Source: Mesodorylaimus sp. YZB2_4 (Eukaryota > Nematoda > Enoplea > Dorylaimida > Dorylaimidae). Taken from it: DNA of 64,000 nucleotides. Location of the stretch: positions 310,001-374,000 of the forward strand of contig JASANH010000647.1 of assembly GCA_030248295.1 (NCBI GenBank), read 5' to 3'. The translations under genes and the position numbers were made by a program. Below the pieces are notes generated by a model. That model ran no database searches. It was not told the origin of the DNA and saw nothing but the letters and a program-made list of their open reading frames with translations. Shown here piece by piece: positions 38,101-49,072 of the stretch; the stretch's first letter is position 1, and each line of letters starts with the position of its first letter.

Positions 38101-40291
38101 CCTGATATACCCGCACCAGACAGTATGCCCGTGATTGCGGGAAAGTAGACGCCAAATACGTCGATAAAATGCTCTCCTCTCCAATCAGGGTGAAAGTTTG
38201 TCTTGAAATTGTGAAAAGAATATCCAGTGAAACCACGTGCCTGCTGATCGATCGATGGCGGAATAAACGTGCCGATCACAAAATTGGCAAACGATACGAT
38301 GACCACAACGATCAATACCAATTCGATTTTGGCCTCCCAGGATACACTGATCATGACGATAGTGAAAATTGTTAGTTCAGTGATGACAGCTATGATTCGC
38401 ACGTCGTTCTGAGGGTCATCAGTGATCGATAGACCGTAATCCTATAAATACCATCATATGTTTTCTACTGGCTGTGATTAATGATATACAATTTCAAATA
38501 TTTTGTTTCTGGTTTATACTCGTTATGTATCCGGTTTCCCACCATTTACGTCAGCCAACGTGCGCTACATGTCATTACCTGTCGGCTGCTGAATGATGCA
38601 GAGGCACAGTTAAAATAAGTGTCTCCCACTCGCCATGCGCACTCAAGATTTATGCCCGTGTTATTTTACCCTTAGCGTATCCCGAATACATTCTGCAAAA
38701 CCAACGACGTTCATAGCAGAGGCCACAGCATCAGCCAAAGCGAAAATGACACCCATCGTGCCACCGAATTCCGGTCCCAGAGATCGAGATAACATGAAAT
38801 ACGCTCCGCCTAAAACAAATTTACAGCGGTTGAAACTGGAGAGGGCCAAGAAAAACTGGCAGGTGACAAACGATTGGAAATATTTTTACACCAATATTCT
38901 TGTGTAGATACCTACAGTAATTAGCCTGAGGGCATTTGAAAGTGACTGATGACGACTAGTCATTTTCAAAAACACTTGTGTCGCATTGCTCTCTGAACAT
39001 GTTAGTATCATCTTTTTTCGACAAACGACTAACGTACCAGCTCGAATTTCACCGTTCGTGCACAAGGCGCTCATGGAAAGGGCCGTAATGACTGTTATTG
39101 TCGCACTTAGGCCCACGATCAACGTGGCCATGCCCAACCCAGCTCGTCCAGCTACCCAGCCCATGCGCAAGTAAAGCATGGTGCCCAAAACACTCAGCAC
39201 GCATCGGATCTAAAAATAGAATAATTCAGCAATAAAAGGTCGGAAAAAAACTGACGTTGAAATCTTACCAAAACTCCTCGCACCCATCCGAATTTTGTGT
39301 GTGGCGTGTGTCCGCTTGCGGCTTCTACTTTGGGAGAAGTGCTATCGATCGGTGCCTGCAAATAGAAACCAGTCATATCAGCAGACCTCTACGGGGACAC
39401 AATGCAGTAGAGCTAACTATCATCCAATGCCACTTACAGCTCGCTAGCTTGCCTGAAACAGAGAGGGAGCTACTGTACGAAGTATGTACAGGCTGAGGGT
39501 GCGCTCGATGGATACAGCGCAATGTAGGAGCTAGTGCAATGTAGGAGCTAGTGCAATGTAGGAACAAGGCGATCTAACTACAGAATAAAAGCTCAGGAAT
39601 CTTGAGAATCGCTTATCGTCAGAACAGCTACTGTGTTTATCGCCAACTATCTTGTACCGTCAGAAGAATTGGAGGCCCATGGGGCAAGTTTATGGGGAAG
39701 TGTGTTCAATGAAAACGTTTGCAAGAGTGGACAGCCGAAAAGTAAGTTACCTCTGTGACTGTCAAGCAGAATGGCCAAAACTTACCGAACTTCTGCTCGC
39801 CTGCAGTGTTGGTGGCACCAGTTCGATGCCCTTTCCCTCGTCGTGAAGATCGGACATGGTCGGTCGGCTGGCCACCTTCTTGACGGACATTGTGCCGGAG
39901 TAATACTCAATGTTGGGCAATGCCTCGTCTTCCATTTTATGTATGCTAATTTGATCATCTTCTTGCAGTCCAGTCGAGCCATAGGACAAAGTGGTTGGTG
40001 TGACTGGCAGATATCGATTGGCCTCCTCGACTTGATCGGAAAACCGAAGCGTTTTAATATGAGCCGGAGTCGGAGTTGCGTCCGATGCCTCGGAATGTAT
40101 GCTATCGGTATCCTTCGCATGAGGCATGACGATTATGGTTGCTGCTTTCCCTGAAAGAATTTTAAAATTAGAGTTCTGCACCCAGTCCTACCCAACTCGA
40201 CAGACACCAGGGCCTCGTGAGTCCTATTATCAAAATGAATAACTGCCGCCAAGAACAAAAGAAGAACCATTTTCAAGGAGAAACTAGGCAT
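35166..40291 (-). CDS. NKCC-type cation-chloride cotransporter (SLC12 family)
   Basis: Fifteen minus-strand exons: 40291-40192, 40150-39786, 39355-39269, 39209-39038, 38809-38670, 38441-37990, 37930-37834, 37777-37670, 37600-37219, 37160-36949, 36896-36646, 36587-35908, 35853-35736, 35673-35436, 35381-35166; total 1205 codons. The family carries Na+, K+ and Cl- together across the plasma membrane. The transport core starts at KFGWVRGVL and includes [55 protein letters not shown] and an extracellular loop with four cysteines (exon 37930-37834). The cytosolic C-domain contains [12 protein letters not shown] and ends [15 protein letters not shown], the family's invariant end. These features fit NKCC/NCC better than KCC. 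The N-terminal tail is Ser/Thr-rich ([11 protein letters not shown]), the usual site of WNK/SPAK-type regulation. A long acidic-serine insert (about 200 residues) lies in the C-domain. Exon 1 is less certain than the rest. Confidence 0.93.
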
Positions 40292-42340
40292 TTTATCGCG
40301 TTAGGCCGTTAGGCATCTCGATTACCAGTTCCGCCGAAACAGATCATCAGCGGAGATAACTGTCATTTTACATAAGATTAGTGTGCAAAACCAGATTTTT
40401 CTTCTGTACCCATCTTGACACATCGTTTTAGTCGATATTGGACAAAGATAGTCTTGTGACTACGACAGCATGTGCATTGTGATGGACAATACACCCCCGC
40501 CCCCGTTTCTTGGCTATCATGCTGAGGTCACAAATGTACGCTTACCAGGCCCAGTTTTCGTCGGGGTGATAAATTCAATAAAACGGCGTTTGTGGTCACT
40601 CATTTCGAACACCTATTCAACTGAGAAATGACCAGGGTATGAATACTCGTGTCCGGAAATCTGCGCTCTCTGAACAATTCTTTGGCCACACAATACGTTC
40701 TTGACAAGGTATAGCGTCTAATGGGCCCAAGGGCGGGCCGACGAGCACAAATTGGGCGGGTCGTCTGTGTTTATATCCCATTAGAGCAACAATGCAGTCA
40801 AGGTACAAAGGTGATATGTACTTCATGTAGCCCATTCAGGTGCTCTAAACGAGTGTTTCTAGTTCAGACTAGATGCCGTCACTGAGACCAGCCAGTTACG
40901 CTGTGCCGATTATCGTAGAATTCCGGTTTCAGCCAATATTGGTGCATATGAGCATTGTTTTTGTTCCATTCATTTTGCAGAAAACCGTGACGTAAGAGGA
41001 AAGCTGAAAATTGCAGTTTTAACTTGTCACTAATGTTTTCAAACTGGTACCTCACGTGGTCAGAGCGTGAGGGATAAATAATGTGTGGTCATTTATGTGT
41101 GCGATCAGGATGCGCTCTGAAATGCAGTCGTGGGAATTTTATGACGTTCGTGATGCCTGTTTCTTGGATGCTGATGCCAAATGCAGTCAATCACTCTTGT
41201 TTTGAAGTACACAATGAGCGCATGACAACTCGTGATCTGCAACAAGGAGGAAAACATAATCGCAAATTTGCCGGTCGTGAATTCCAAGGTTTGAGCTTAT
41301 TCCGTTTTTAAGAAATGATGCTCACGACTACACAAAGTCGGGCATGTCTGCACAAAAATGCCTGTGGGCATAGGCTTCTGGATAAGCGACTTCTACTCCA
41401 CAAGAAAGTTTTAACCCCAGAAAATGATGCAATGAAGCGGCTTCATTTGTGATAATGCGGCACATGCGTGCTTGTAAAACTCGATGTATGCAGTGCATAT
41501 AAACACCAGTCAACGCCTCAAGGAGTGGCACCTGACGCTTTCGCGAACAGCTATTCAAAAGTACCGCGTGGTGGGCTCCCTCTATTCGTATTTCACACGC
41601 TGAATGATCGCTTTCATTCAAAACGAAGTGGAGTGGTCTGGTGCATTTCCAGGAAGCAAATGTACGCTTCCAGTTTGACGAACTTTGCCAGCAACTCTGT
41701 CCGCCAGTAACTGAAAGCCACTGAGACGGAAGAGGTGGGCACATACTCGCACTGTACCTTCTGCACTGTACATGTGCCAACAGATAAAGCGCCGCTGCGT
41801 CATGTCATGCCATGTCATACTTTATCGATAGCCAAGCACCATAAGGCGCACTCGAGGGCTAAGGAACACATATTTGACAATCATTTTGTACCGAGGCGGG
41901 AGTCGAACCCTCCCCTGTAACTGCGCACCCAGCGAGAGAGGCAGACGCCTTAACCTGCGTCTAGCTAGAACATATAAAGGGTACTAGTCGTGTGGACGAG
42001 GGAAACGACAACGGCGATGGGTGTGCCTCTTGAGAACGCCTAAACTGGATAAGGGCATGTTGTCTAATTTGTGCTGGCATACTGCGTCAAACGGTCTTCT
42101 ACTGTATTCCTAGAATGTTGGCTTCATTATTTTTAACACAAGCAAAAATACTCGTAGCAAAGCAGTGATCAACATTTTCCTTAAAATTACTCGCCTGCTG
42201 CTTCCACTGGCCGCAGAGTTTCCCCTTTTGAGCTTACAATAGCCCTGTCTTTGCTACTGTAGTGGCACTAGAACTCATATCCGCGCGATCTAATTGACAG
42301 CGATACCAGTAGCTTCTTTCACGATCAGAATATCTTTACA
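40292..42340. other. Gene-poor region upstream of the NKCC gene
   Basis: Only short random frames (150 codons at most, no motif). It contains the tRNA-like sequence at 41888-41975. I see no further gene or bounded repeat. Confidence 0.4.
41888..41975 (-). repeat. Degenerate tRNA-like sequence (tRNA-derived SINE head or tRNA pseudogene)
   Basis: On the minus strand an A-box-like TAGACGCAGGTTAAGGC and a perfect T-arm (GGGAG GGTTCGA CTCCC) are about 45 nt apart. The 3' acceptor half (GCCTCGG) has no complementary 5' half, so it is not a functional tRNA. Confidence 0.5.
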
Positions 42341-43392
42341 GGAAAACGATATCGTTATCGTTCGTTAACGATATCCCAAAAAATTTCGTCATCGTTAATC
42401 ATTAACGGGTTCTCAAAAGACATTGTTAACGCATTAAAATATCGTTATTTTTCGCAGAAGAATCGCAGTATCGGTCTTCAGTAAGTTCAGGAGTCCTGCG
42501 GAAGCACTACTGGAGTTCTGCTGGACTCCTGAGCACTGGAGATAAACAGTGTAGAAGGAGCAGAGACACAGTGGACTTGTCGCCTCCAAGGAGGTCCGCC
42601 AGTCAACTGTTTTCATTCGAGGTCCTCCATTGCTGCCATTTGGTCAGCCAAGGCTTGTGCATACGATGTATGGTCTGCTCCCGTGTTCAGATTGTGGCGG
42701 CACAAACTGCGGTCTACTTCCTTGACCGAATTGCGGGCTGAATACCCATTCATGTCCATGGAATCTAGCTCGCTGGCTGAATTACCCTAACGGCCTATCA
42801 CGTAGCCCATCATTGTCAACCATTGGCCCAGCAACACCAACACCAAGGAGGACTACCAGATTAATGGTCGCTCTCAAGCTTCCTTCAACTTTTGTGGAGT
42901 ACCATTTGATTGAGGATGGTGATCTGGACCTGCTATTTATAGGGTGGGTTTGTTAATTTTACTATGCAAGTGCAAAATCGGGCTTCTGCCGTCCAAACAC
43001 AAGTCTCATCAAGAAACTGTCAACATGCCCCTTTCAATACGCCAGTTTTTTAACTTTCTGCTTGCTTATTCTACAATCTTTTTTGAGATTATGGAGAACA
43101 ATGTTGACACTCTAGATACTCCAGTGATGCAAGTGCTCTCTGACGCAGCGTCTGGAACAGTATTTGGGTCAGGAAAAAATATGTGGGTTGTGGGAGACTG
43201 ATGCAGCTCTTCCATTACCTATACAGTGGTATCTTGTGATCCGTACTCAATACCATAGCGCGTGAAGTTCAAAATTTGAAGCTAAGAACTGACGTTATAA
43301 TTAACGATATCGTATCGTTTTCTAGGACAAATATCGTTATCGTCACCGTTATTTCACAAAATATTGTTGTCGTTAACGCTATATACGTTACA
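42341..43392. mobile_element. Putative non-autonomous inverted-repeat DNA element
   Basis: Both edges (42341-42460 and 43290-43392) are dense in GTTAACG, CGATATCG and CGTTATCG in inverted relation: GGAAAACGATATCGTTATCG at the left edge and its near complement CGATATCGTATCGTTTTC near 43303-43323. The interior has no long frame. No clear target duplication could be fixed, so the ends are approximate and the superfamily is unassigned (hAT-like subterminal design). Confidence 0.5.
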
Positions 43393-43644
43393 TGCCTTAA
43401 ATGTAAGACGGTAAAAGCGCCGTGATGTAGAATAGAACTTATGATTAGAATGTCCAAAGATTTAGGATATGTCTTTTGTGATTGCGAAATTAGCCGAGCT
43501 CCTTTTCAGTGGGAACAGCACTGCTGTTTCACTTTCAGTCGATTACTTCCACTTATAGCTTTAGCTTTTAGTACCGAGTGACCACAGGCAACTGGGTGGA
43601 TATCCAATGTATTGAAAATCACACTGAGGCAACAGCTTCTTCAG

Positions 43645-44020
43645 GCGGAGCGGTGGCGCAGCGGTTCGGCAATCGTCTCTCCGTATTGCTTGGGAGCGAG
43701 TGGCTGGACTCGTCCCGGGTTCAATCACTAATGAAGGGGGTCGGTTTGCGAACCATAGACCCTCGCTGTCCTTGCACGCCAGGCCGTGGGTGATTCATCC
43801 GGTGCCGTCGAGGCGCTCCGAGTGGAGAGATGGAAGCCAAACGAGGAGACAGTCTCGGCTGTCCAACACCCACCGTCGTCCAAGGAAATCGGTCGCTCAT
43901 GATGCCCTCGCGTGGAGGTGCTCCCAGTGGAGACATGGGCGCGACGCTTCTGTGTCCGCAGCCTTGCTTGTAAGGTTTGACTGCTGGCCAGCTGGAGGCA
44001 AAACGAGCTACGGCCCACAA
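43645..44020 (+). repeat. tRNA-derived SINE-like element
   Basis: The head has an A-box GTGGCGCAGCGGTTCGGCA (43653) and a B-box-like CGGGTTCAATCAC (43717). The body includes CCCTCGCGTGGAGGTGCTCC (about 43902) and the tail GACTGCTGGCCAGCTGGAGG (about 43980), shared with the copies at 27655-28110 and 30535-30910. This is the best-preserved copy in the window. Confidence 0.6.
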
Positions 44021-44589
44021 AAATTAAAAAACAAAAAGAATCAAAAGACAAACCGTTTAAGAATTTTGGTAAACGTGGTGATACAAAGAGTGGGGCAGGT
44101 TTGAGTGCAACAATTTCCTCTGGCACGTGAGAGGTCTTCTTCCCTCAATCGTCGCTATGACAAAGTTCTGTTACGATCTTGCTTCTCAAGGCGGTCAGTT
44201 TGTGACCATCATGTTGGAGTGCCTTATTGTGATACTTTACTGCCTGTTTTCTTTGGGAATGTGCATGCGGCGCGTGAAGCGCGTGCGCATTCTCGAAAAA
44301 CAGGTTATACATTTGCTGTCTCTGTAATCTGTCCAGGGTCCTGGCCATTTGTCCAAAAAGCGATTCGCAATGCTTTTTCCAGCTATGGGTTGTGTGCCAC
44401 TGCCATTTGTGATAGTGACAGATAGTGTTCACTGTTTGAAAAAGATGACCAAAGGGCCCAAAAGATAAAAAAGTACTGATGGTATCGGATATTTGAAGTC
44501 AAGAAATCAGTAGCTCACAGGAAACCTCAATTTAAACCACTCAAAAATGCCCCTTTCTTATTGATTAGAGTCTCTCGGATCAGAGTGCT

Positions 44590-45178
44590 GCTGGATATTC
44601 AGGCTAACAACATCATGGCGGATGATCGCAAGAATGACCCATCTCTCTTTAGGTCGGATGGTGCGCGTACCGGCAGTAGATCATGGTGTATCGCATGAAG
44701 GCCACTGCATTTCTGTGTTCAAGAGTATGCATTGCACGGAGCTCGGCCGAAACGGAGTTGTATCTCGACTCATAAAGACTCACAAAAATGGTGCAAGGAT
44801 CGTTCTCCTGATTTTATTGAAGCTAAGCGTTGGCCTCCTAACAGTCCCGATTTGAATCCATTAGACTACTCTGTTTGGGAAGAATTCGCTCGTGCAATAA
44901 ATTGGGATCGAGTAAAGTCGAAAGCGACTCTGAAAGATGAATTGAAGCTCGCCATAAAACAAATTCGTTTGGATATTGAGAAAAAAAGCTGTGAAAGTTG
45001 GTACTCTCGACTATATCGAGTTTTGAAAACGAATGGTGAATATATTGGCAAGTAAAATAGGTAAAGCTGACTCAGAATTGAATGCTGAACACAATGGTAT
45101 AAAATATTTTGCGATAACTTGCATAGTAAGGCTGGCAGAAGACGATACATTAGAGGGTCATTCTTTATGGCACACCCG
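44590..45178 (+). pseudogene. Mariner-family transposase relic
   Basis: The C-terminal half of a mariner-type transposase is recognisable. The catalytic-domain block WPPNSPDLNPLDYSVWEE (about 44825-44880) is followed by about 57 residues to a TAA at 45053. Upstream, homologous-looking sequence is broken by a stop (near 44692) and a frame change, and the N-terminal DNA-binding part is missing. GGGTCATTCTTTATGGCACA at about 45154 resembles the inward end of a Tc1/mariner terminal repeat; no matching 5' end was found. Not expected to be active. Confidence 0.7.
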
Positions 45179-45269
45179 ATAGTATTTAACTAACCATGGG
45201 TGATGGTCCGACTGTGTTTGATAGGGTACACAAGTAGCTACATCAAAAAAGCTTAACACACATTTTGTA

Positions 45270-45275
45270 TTTATT
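45270..45275 (-). promoter_or_regulatory. Possible polyadenylation signal of the synaptophysin-family gene
   Basis: AATAAA on the minus strand, about 90 nt beyond the stop codon at 45366. Confidence 0.4.
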
Positions 45276-45365
45276 ACTGGCAAATATGTACACTAACACG
45301 TCGGAGACAATGAATGCTCGGAAATACACGTGACACGTGCATCATCAATGATCCATGTTTTCACT

Positions 45366-46477
45366 TCAAAAAGCAGCGTTGGCATATCGAGAAGTAGCTT
45401 GTGCTGCAGGCTGTGTTCGAGCTGCTTGTGCTTGGGCCCGAGCTTGGGCATCACTTCGAGTCAGGCCCATAAGGCTACAAGGATGACAACAGTACAGTAT
45501 TACAGTATTAATAGTTGACACCCCGCCCCACTTGACAACATGTCTCGTTCGTTCAAACAAAAAAGCTTACCCCCTCCGCTCGATTGATATCCTCCTCAGC
45601 TCCCGGTAGGCAAGCAGGGCAACACCAAACCAGAGCAGACAGGTACAGAATCCGATGACCTAAATCCATGAGTATTAAAATCATTCGTACCAAACAAGGC
45701 CCAGCAGATACTTACCAGTGCAAACCCTCCTCGAGTATACCCGTCTTTCTTGAGAGCTATTTCGCACTGTGCCCCATTCTGGCAAGACGAGTAGCCTTGT
45801 AGAGTTCGAACTAGCTGGTCAGGATTGGTTGCTTGTTTCAAACTCATAAATGCGCTGGCCCACGCACAATCGGCACAAAGCCAAAGGAGGCCAGTGACCA
45901 AACTCAGCAGGACATCCTAAAAGGACAGATAGTTGCAGTACATCCTTCAACAAAGAGCTTCTTGTGCACTACCGCGACGGCCAACGAAGAATCGATCTCA
46001 TAGTGGAACCACGAAGAGACGTAGATGCCCAACCAGATAGCTGATACCAAAGCGCTCGATCCAGCCATAAATCCGAAGAAACGAGCTTGAGTATGAAAAT
46101 TAATGTAGAAAATTTGGTAGGACTCAGGTTCTTGCGCGGTGTTGTTGCATGCGGACAATAGAGCTTCTTCCGAGGTCAATCTAACTTGCGAGATAAATCG
46201 ATCTTACACTCTCGGGAATCACTGATTAAAGATCAACTCACATGAACGGGTATCGATACTCGATAGATGTCTGGTAATAGTCTGATCCAGACGGTCCTGG
46301 GCATGCTTGCAGAAGTTTGAATGAACCTTTGAAATCGAATATGCTGACCATCGAGACAAGACCAAATACCTGAATAAAAATCTATCTTATTTTACGAAAG
46401 AAAAGAAAACCAAGCAGACTTACTACGAGGAAAATTCGGACAATGCCGAGAGGCCTTGCAAGCATATCACAATGCAT
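45366..46477 (-). CDS. Synaptophysin/synaptoporin-family vesicle membrane protein
   Basis: Six minus-strand exons, 46477-46424, 46369-46242, 46180-45973, 45916-45716, 45659-45571 and 45474-45366, total 262 codons. Synaptophysins are four-span MARVEL-domain proteins of synaptic and secretory vesicles. Matches: a short N-tail before TM1 (PLGIVRIFLVVFGLVSMVSI), the luminal loop with YRYPF, TM2 (FFGFMAGSSALVSAIWLGIY), TM3 with the family signature of a W-x(5)-AWA core followed by KQATNPDQL (residues about 140-170), TM4 (VIGFCTCLLWFGVALLAYREL) and a short Ala/Gln-rich cytosolic tail. Luminal cysteines that form the family disulfides are present in both loops. It is most like the C. elegans single synaptophysin/SYPL type; finer orthology is not resolved. 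It is divergent from, and about 800 bp from, the MFS gene. Confidence 0.85.
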
Positions 46478-47277
46478 TTTTACAGTCCGAATTCAATCGA
46501 TTTTCACGTTGTACGATTCCTAATTTTTGTCTCGCTCAAGTCGCTTGATTTCTTCAGCAATGCGTGCAGGTAGCGCGTAAACTTCGACGCGCGGGGCTGA
46601 AGGTAGAACTGGTTTGACCGAGCAGTTTGGCATTGACCATAGAAAGAAAATGAAGACGAGGGGTTCATACAGTCCTATGAAGAACACTTACTGTATGCTG
46701 TATGATTACGCTATTATTTGGCACAGTTATCAGGATCAGTTGGAGTAAATAAGGTTTCAGATGCTGCGGTGCAATAAGCGATGGCAACAAAATTGCACCT
46801 CCTTCGTGCCTGTGCAATGTGATGGCATAAAGGCATGCACCATCGCCATCAACAGGCCATCGTTTGGATTTTATAAGAGGTACTTATTTCATTGTTTTTG
46901 CGAGGAAATTCATTTCCCATTTATGGCCCCAAGCAATTGCCTCTTACATCATGACGAATTTCGCCTGGCATGAGGTGGTTGATAACTGGTTTCTTCCCGA
47001 CCAACACTTCTGTGTTATACAAAATGTCCATGTACACATATGGATATGTGGTAGAGTACCGTACAGCATCGAGTCTAAACATCTCCGTCGTAGTCAAAGT
47101 GAGGGTTTTACAGACTGTTACTCCAGAGCTGAAGAATTCGCCTGGAGCGCGTCGGAGGAATGATCTGTTAGTACAGTTGGCACGAATTTCACGGCCTTCT
47201 TTGCAGGAGGAAGACAATTGGAGATTACTTTTTCGGTCTAAAAATACTTCGTTTTGCTGCGTGTATCAACGAAAACG
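46478..47277. other. Shared upstream region of two divergent genes
   Basis: Promoter region between the synaptophysin-family and MFS genes. Short overlapping frames of about 100 codons on both strands show no motif or codon signal. Confidence 0.4.
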
Positions 47278-48864
47278 ATGGCTGTCTCGTGGCATCTAGT
47301 GGCCACAGCTTTGATCGTAGCTTTCGGATCCAGTTTCCAAAGTGGATACTTCATTTCCTTGTACAACGTGCCGCAAGACATTATAGAGGACTACATCAAC
47401 AAGTCTGTGCATTCCCGATGGCACAGGGTTTTGAACCCGGTCGAGGTGTCCACTGTTTGGGCCACTATTGCCAGTTCGAATCAAGCAGGCAAAGTAGTGG
47501 GTGTCTTTCTCGCTCCATTGCTGGCTGACCGCATGGGGCGAAAATGGACGCTGATCTACTCGAGTATCATTTCCATAATGGGCATCGCATTGCAGTATTT
47601 GGCCCAGCCGACTGGTGTCTTCCTTTTGTTGGCTGTTGGTCGCTTAATTTCGGGTTTTTATAACGGTGCAGTTGGCGTGATCGTCCCATTATTCTTGGTG
47701 GAGATCGCGGTCGTCCCGGAATGGAGAGGCGGGGTAACACGGATTCACAATGTCGTTACCATTTTGGGCAACATATTGGCTCTTCTGTTTGGAATACCTG
47801 AGATTTTGGGCACCCCTACCAAATGGGGTTATCTGGCCCTCGTGCCTTTACCCTTAGTTGTCCTAGAAACCGTTTGGGTGCTGTTCGTGCCCGAGAGCCC
47901 CATGTACTTGTTGCAAGCCGGTAAGTCGGAGTCAGAAGTGAAGAAAAGCCTTCACTATTACTTGGGAAGTTCAGCAGACTCTTTCGAGGCTTCGGCTAGG
48001 GCGGCAGTGATAAAAAAGAAGAAGGCGCTAGAAGAAGGAGAACAGAAGTCATCTTGGGCCGAGGCGATAAGAGATATTCGCCGAAGTTCCGTATTGAGAA
48101 GAGTTTTCCTCCTGTGGATCATGCTCGCCTTGGGCTCAGCCTTTTCTGGCGGTAACATCACCAACAATTTCCTGACCTCAATGGTGGCGGGCGCTGGATC
48201 GCAGTTTAGTAGCTTCGATAAATATGCTTCTGTAGCCATCAACTCAGTGAAAATCCTCGTTGTATTAGGGGCTCTATATGTAATTGATAAATTAGGCAGG
48301 CGACCTCTTTTGGTATCGGCCATGTGGTCCATACTGTTATTCCTGGCCGTACTGGCGGGTATTGCATTCGCTCAGAAGGTATTCATGGCCATCGACGCCA
48401 GTTCGGCCACTTGGGCACGTATCGTATTCTTGTTCCTGTGGACATCTATTCAATACGTGGTCAATTCCACAGCCACTCTGATCGTTTCTGAAACGGCCAT
48501 GCAAAAGTCACGTGCCATATCACTGAGCGTGTTCAAGATGGTCTATCATATATCAAGTGTCTTCATTACATTCGCCTGGCCTCCCATTTCTCGATCGTCC
48601 GAAGGTGGCAGCTACATTTTCTTAGGCGTACCATACCTGTTCATTTGCATCTATCTCACTGTGGCTTGTCCTGAAACAAAGAGCATCGATTTGATCGGGC
48701 GAGAACACAATGAGAAAACTCCTCTTTTAAAAACAGACGGTTCGAAATCTGGAGCAAGCACTGGCGGAAGTACTCGTTCGAAAACGTTATCACCAATCAC
48801 GTCATCTAGAGAGTCCCTTGAATCTGATCCCGAAACACAGACAGCCAGAACCACAAGACAATAA
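47278..48864 (+). CDS. Sugar-transporter-like MFS protein, intronless
   Basis: A single open frame of 528 codons from ATG 47278 to TAA 48862. MFS sugar porters move solutes through 12 membrane segments. Seen: an extracellular loop after TM1 with an N-glycosylation site (NKSVH), the loop 2-3 motif ADRMGRKW (DRxGRR/K type), the end of TM6 with PESPMYLL (family PESPRYL), the loop 8-9 repeat DKLGRRPLL, and the C-terminal PETKS (family PETKG). The TM7 hexose-selectivity motif QQxSG is not present (SGGNITNN), so glucose transport should not be assumed. Nearly all neighbours are split by many introns, so lack of introns is notable and suggests a retrocopy or intron loss. A 54-bp in-frame stretch at about 47921 has GT..AG ends, but its sequence aligns with the family and is kept as coding. 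Confidence 0.88.
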   Translation: MAVSWHLVATALIVAFGSSFQSGYFISLYNVPQDIIEDYINKSVHSRWHRVLNPVEVSTVWATIASSNQAGKVVGVFLAPLLADRMGRKWTLIYSSIISIMGIALQYLAQPTGVFLLLAVGRLISGFYNGAVGVIVPLFLVEIAVVPEWRGGVTRIHNVVTILGNILALLFGIPEILGTPTKWGYLALVPLPLVVLETVWVLFVPESPMYLLQAGKSESEVKKSLHYYLGSSADSFEASARAAVIKKKKALEEGEQKSSWAEAIRDIRRSSVLRRVFLLWIMLALGSAFSGGNITNNFLTSMVAGAGSQFSSFDKYASVAINSVKILVVLGALYVIDKLGRRPLLVSAMWSILLFLAVLAGIAFAQKVFMAIDASSATWARIVFLFLWTSIQYVVNSTATLIVSETAMQKSRAISLSVFKMVYHISSVFITFAWPPISRSSEGGSYIFLGVPYLFICIYLTVACPETKSIDLIGREHNEKTPLLKTDGSKSGASTGGSTRSKTLSPITSSRESLESDPETQTARTTRQ

Positions 48865-49072
48865 GTATATCTTTTGGATGCCTTTGTGGTTGTGAAGTAG
48901 CTTGGCATGAACTGGTGGTTAGGTTATAGTGTGTTGATAGTAAATGCTGTTGACTTTCTTGAGCTTTTCTGACGAAATCTCAGCTGGAGAACTGTCTCAT
49001 CTTTTATCCTATCTAGTATCTAAATAATGGTTTTAGCTTGGAAATTTCAGCGCTTGGTTCATCATCAAGTTC
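48865..49072 (+). other. Spacer with a likely trans-splice acceptor
   Basis: A short gap between two plus-strand genes. GAAATTTC-AG at about 49050 is 22 nt before the next start codon and fits a nematode spliced-leader acceptor. Close spacing leaves open a polycistronic arrangement. Confidence 0.35.

Noticed and set aside
47921-47974. 54-bp GT..AG stretch in the MFS gene as an intron
   Set aside because: The encoded residues match the sugar-porter loop pattern (GKSESEVKKSLHYYLG), so it reads as coding.
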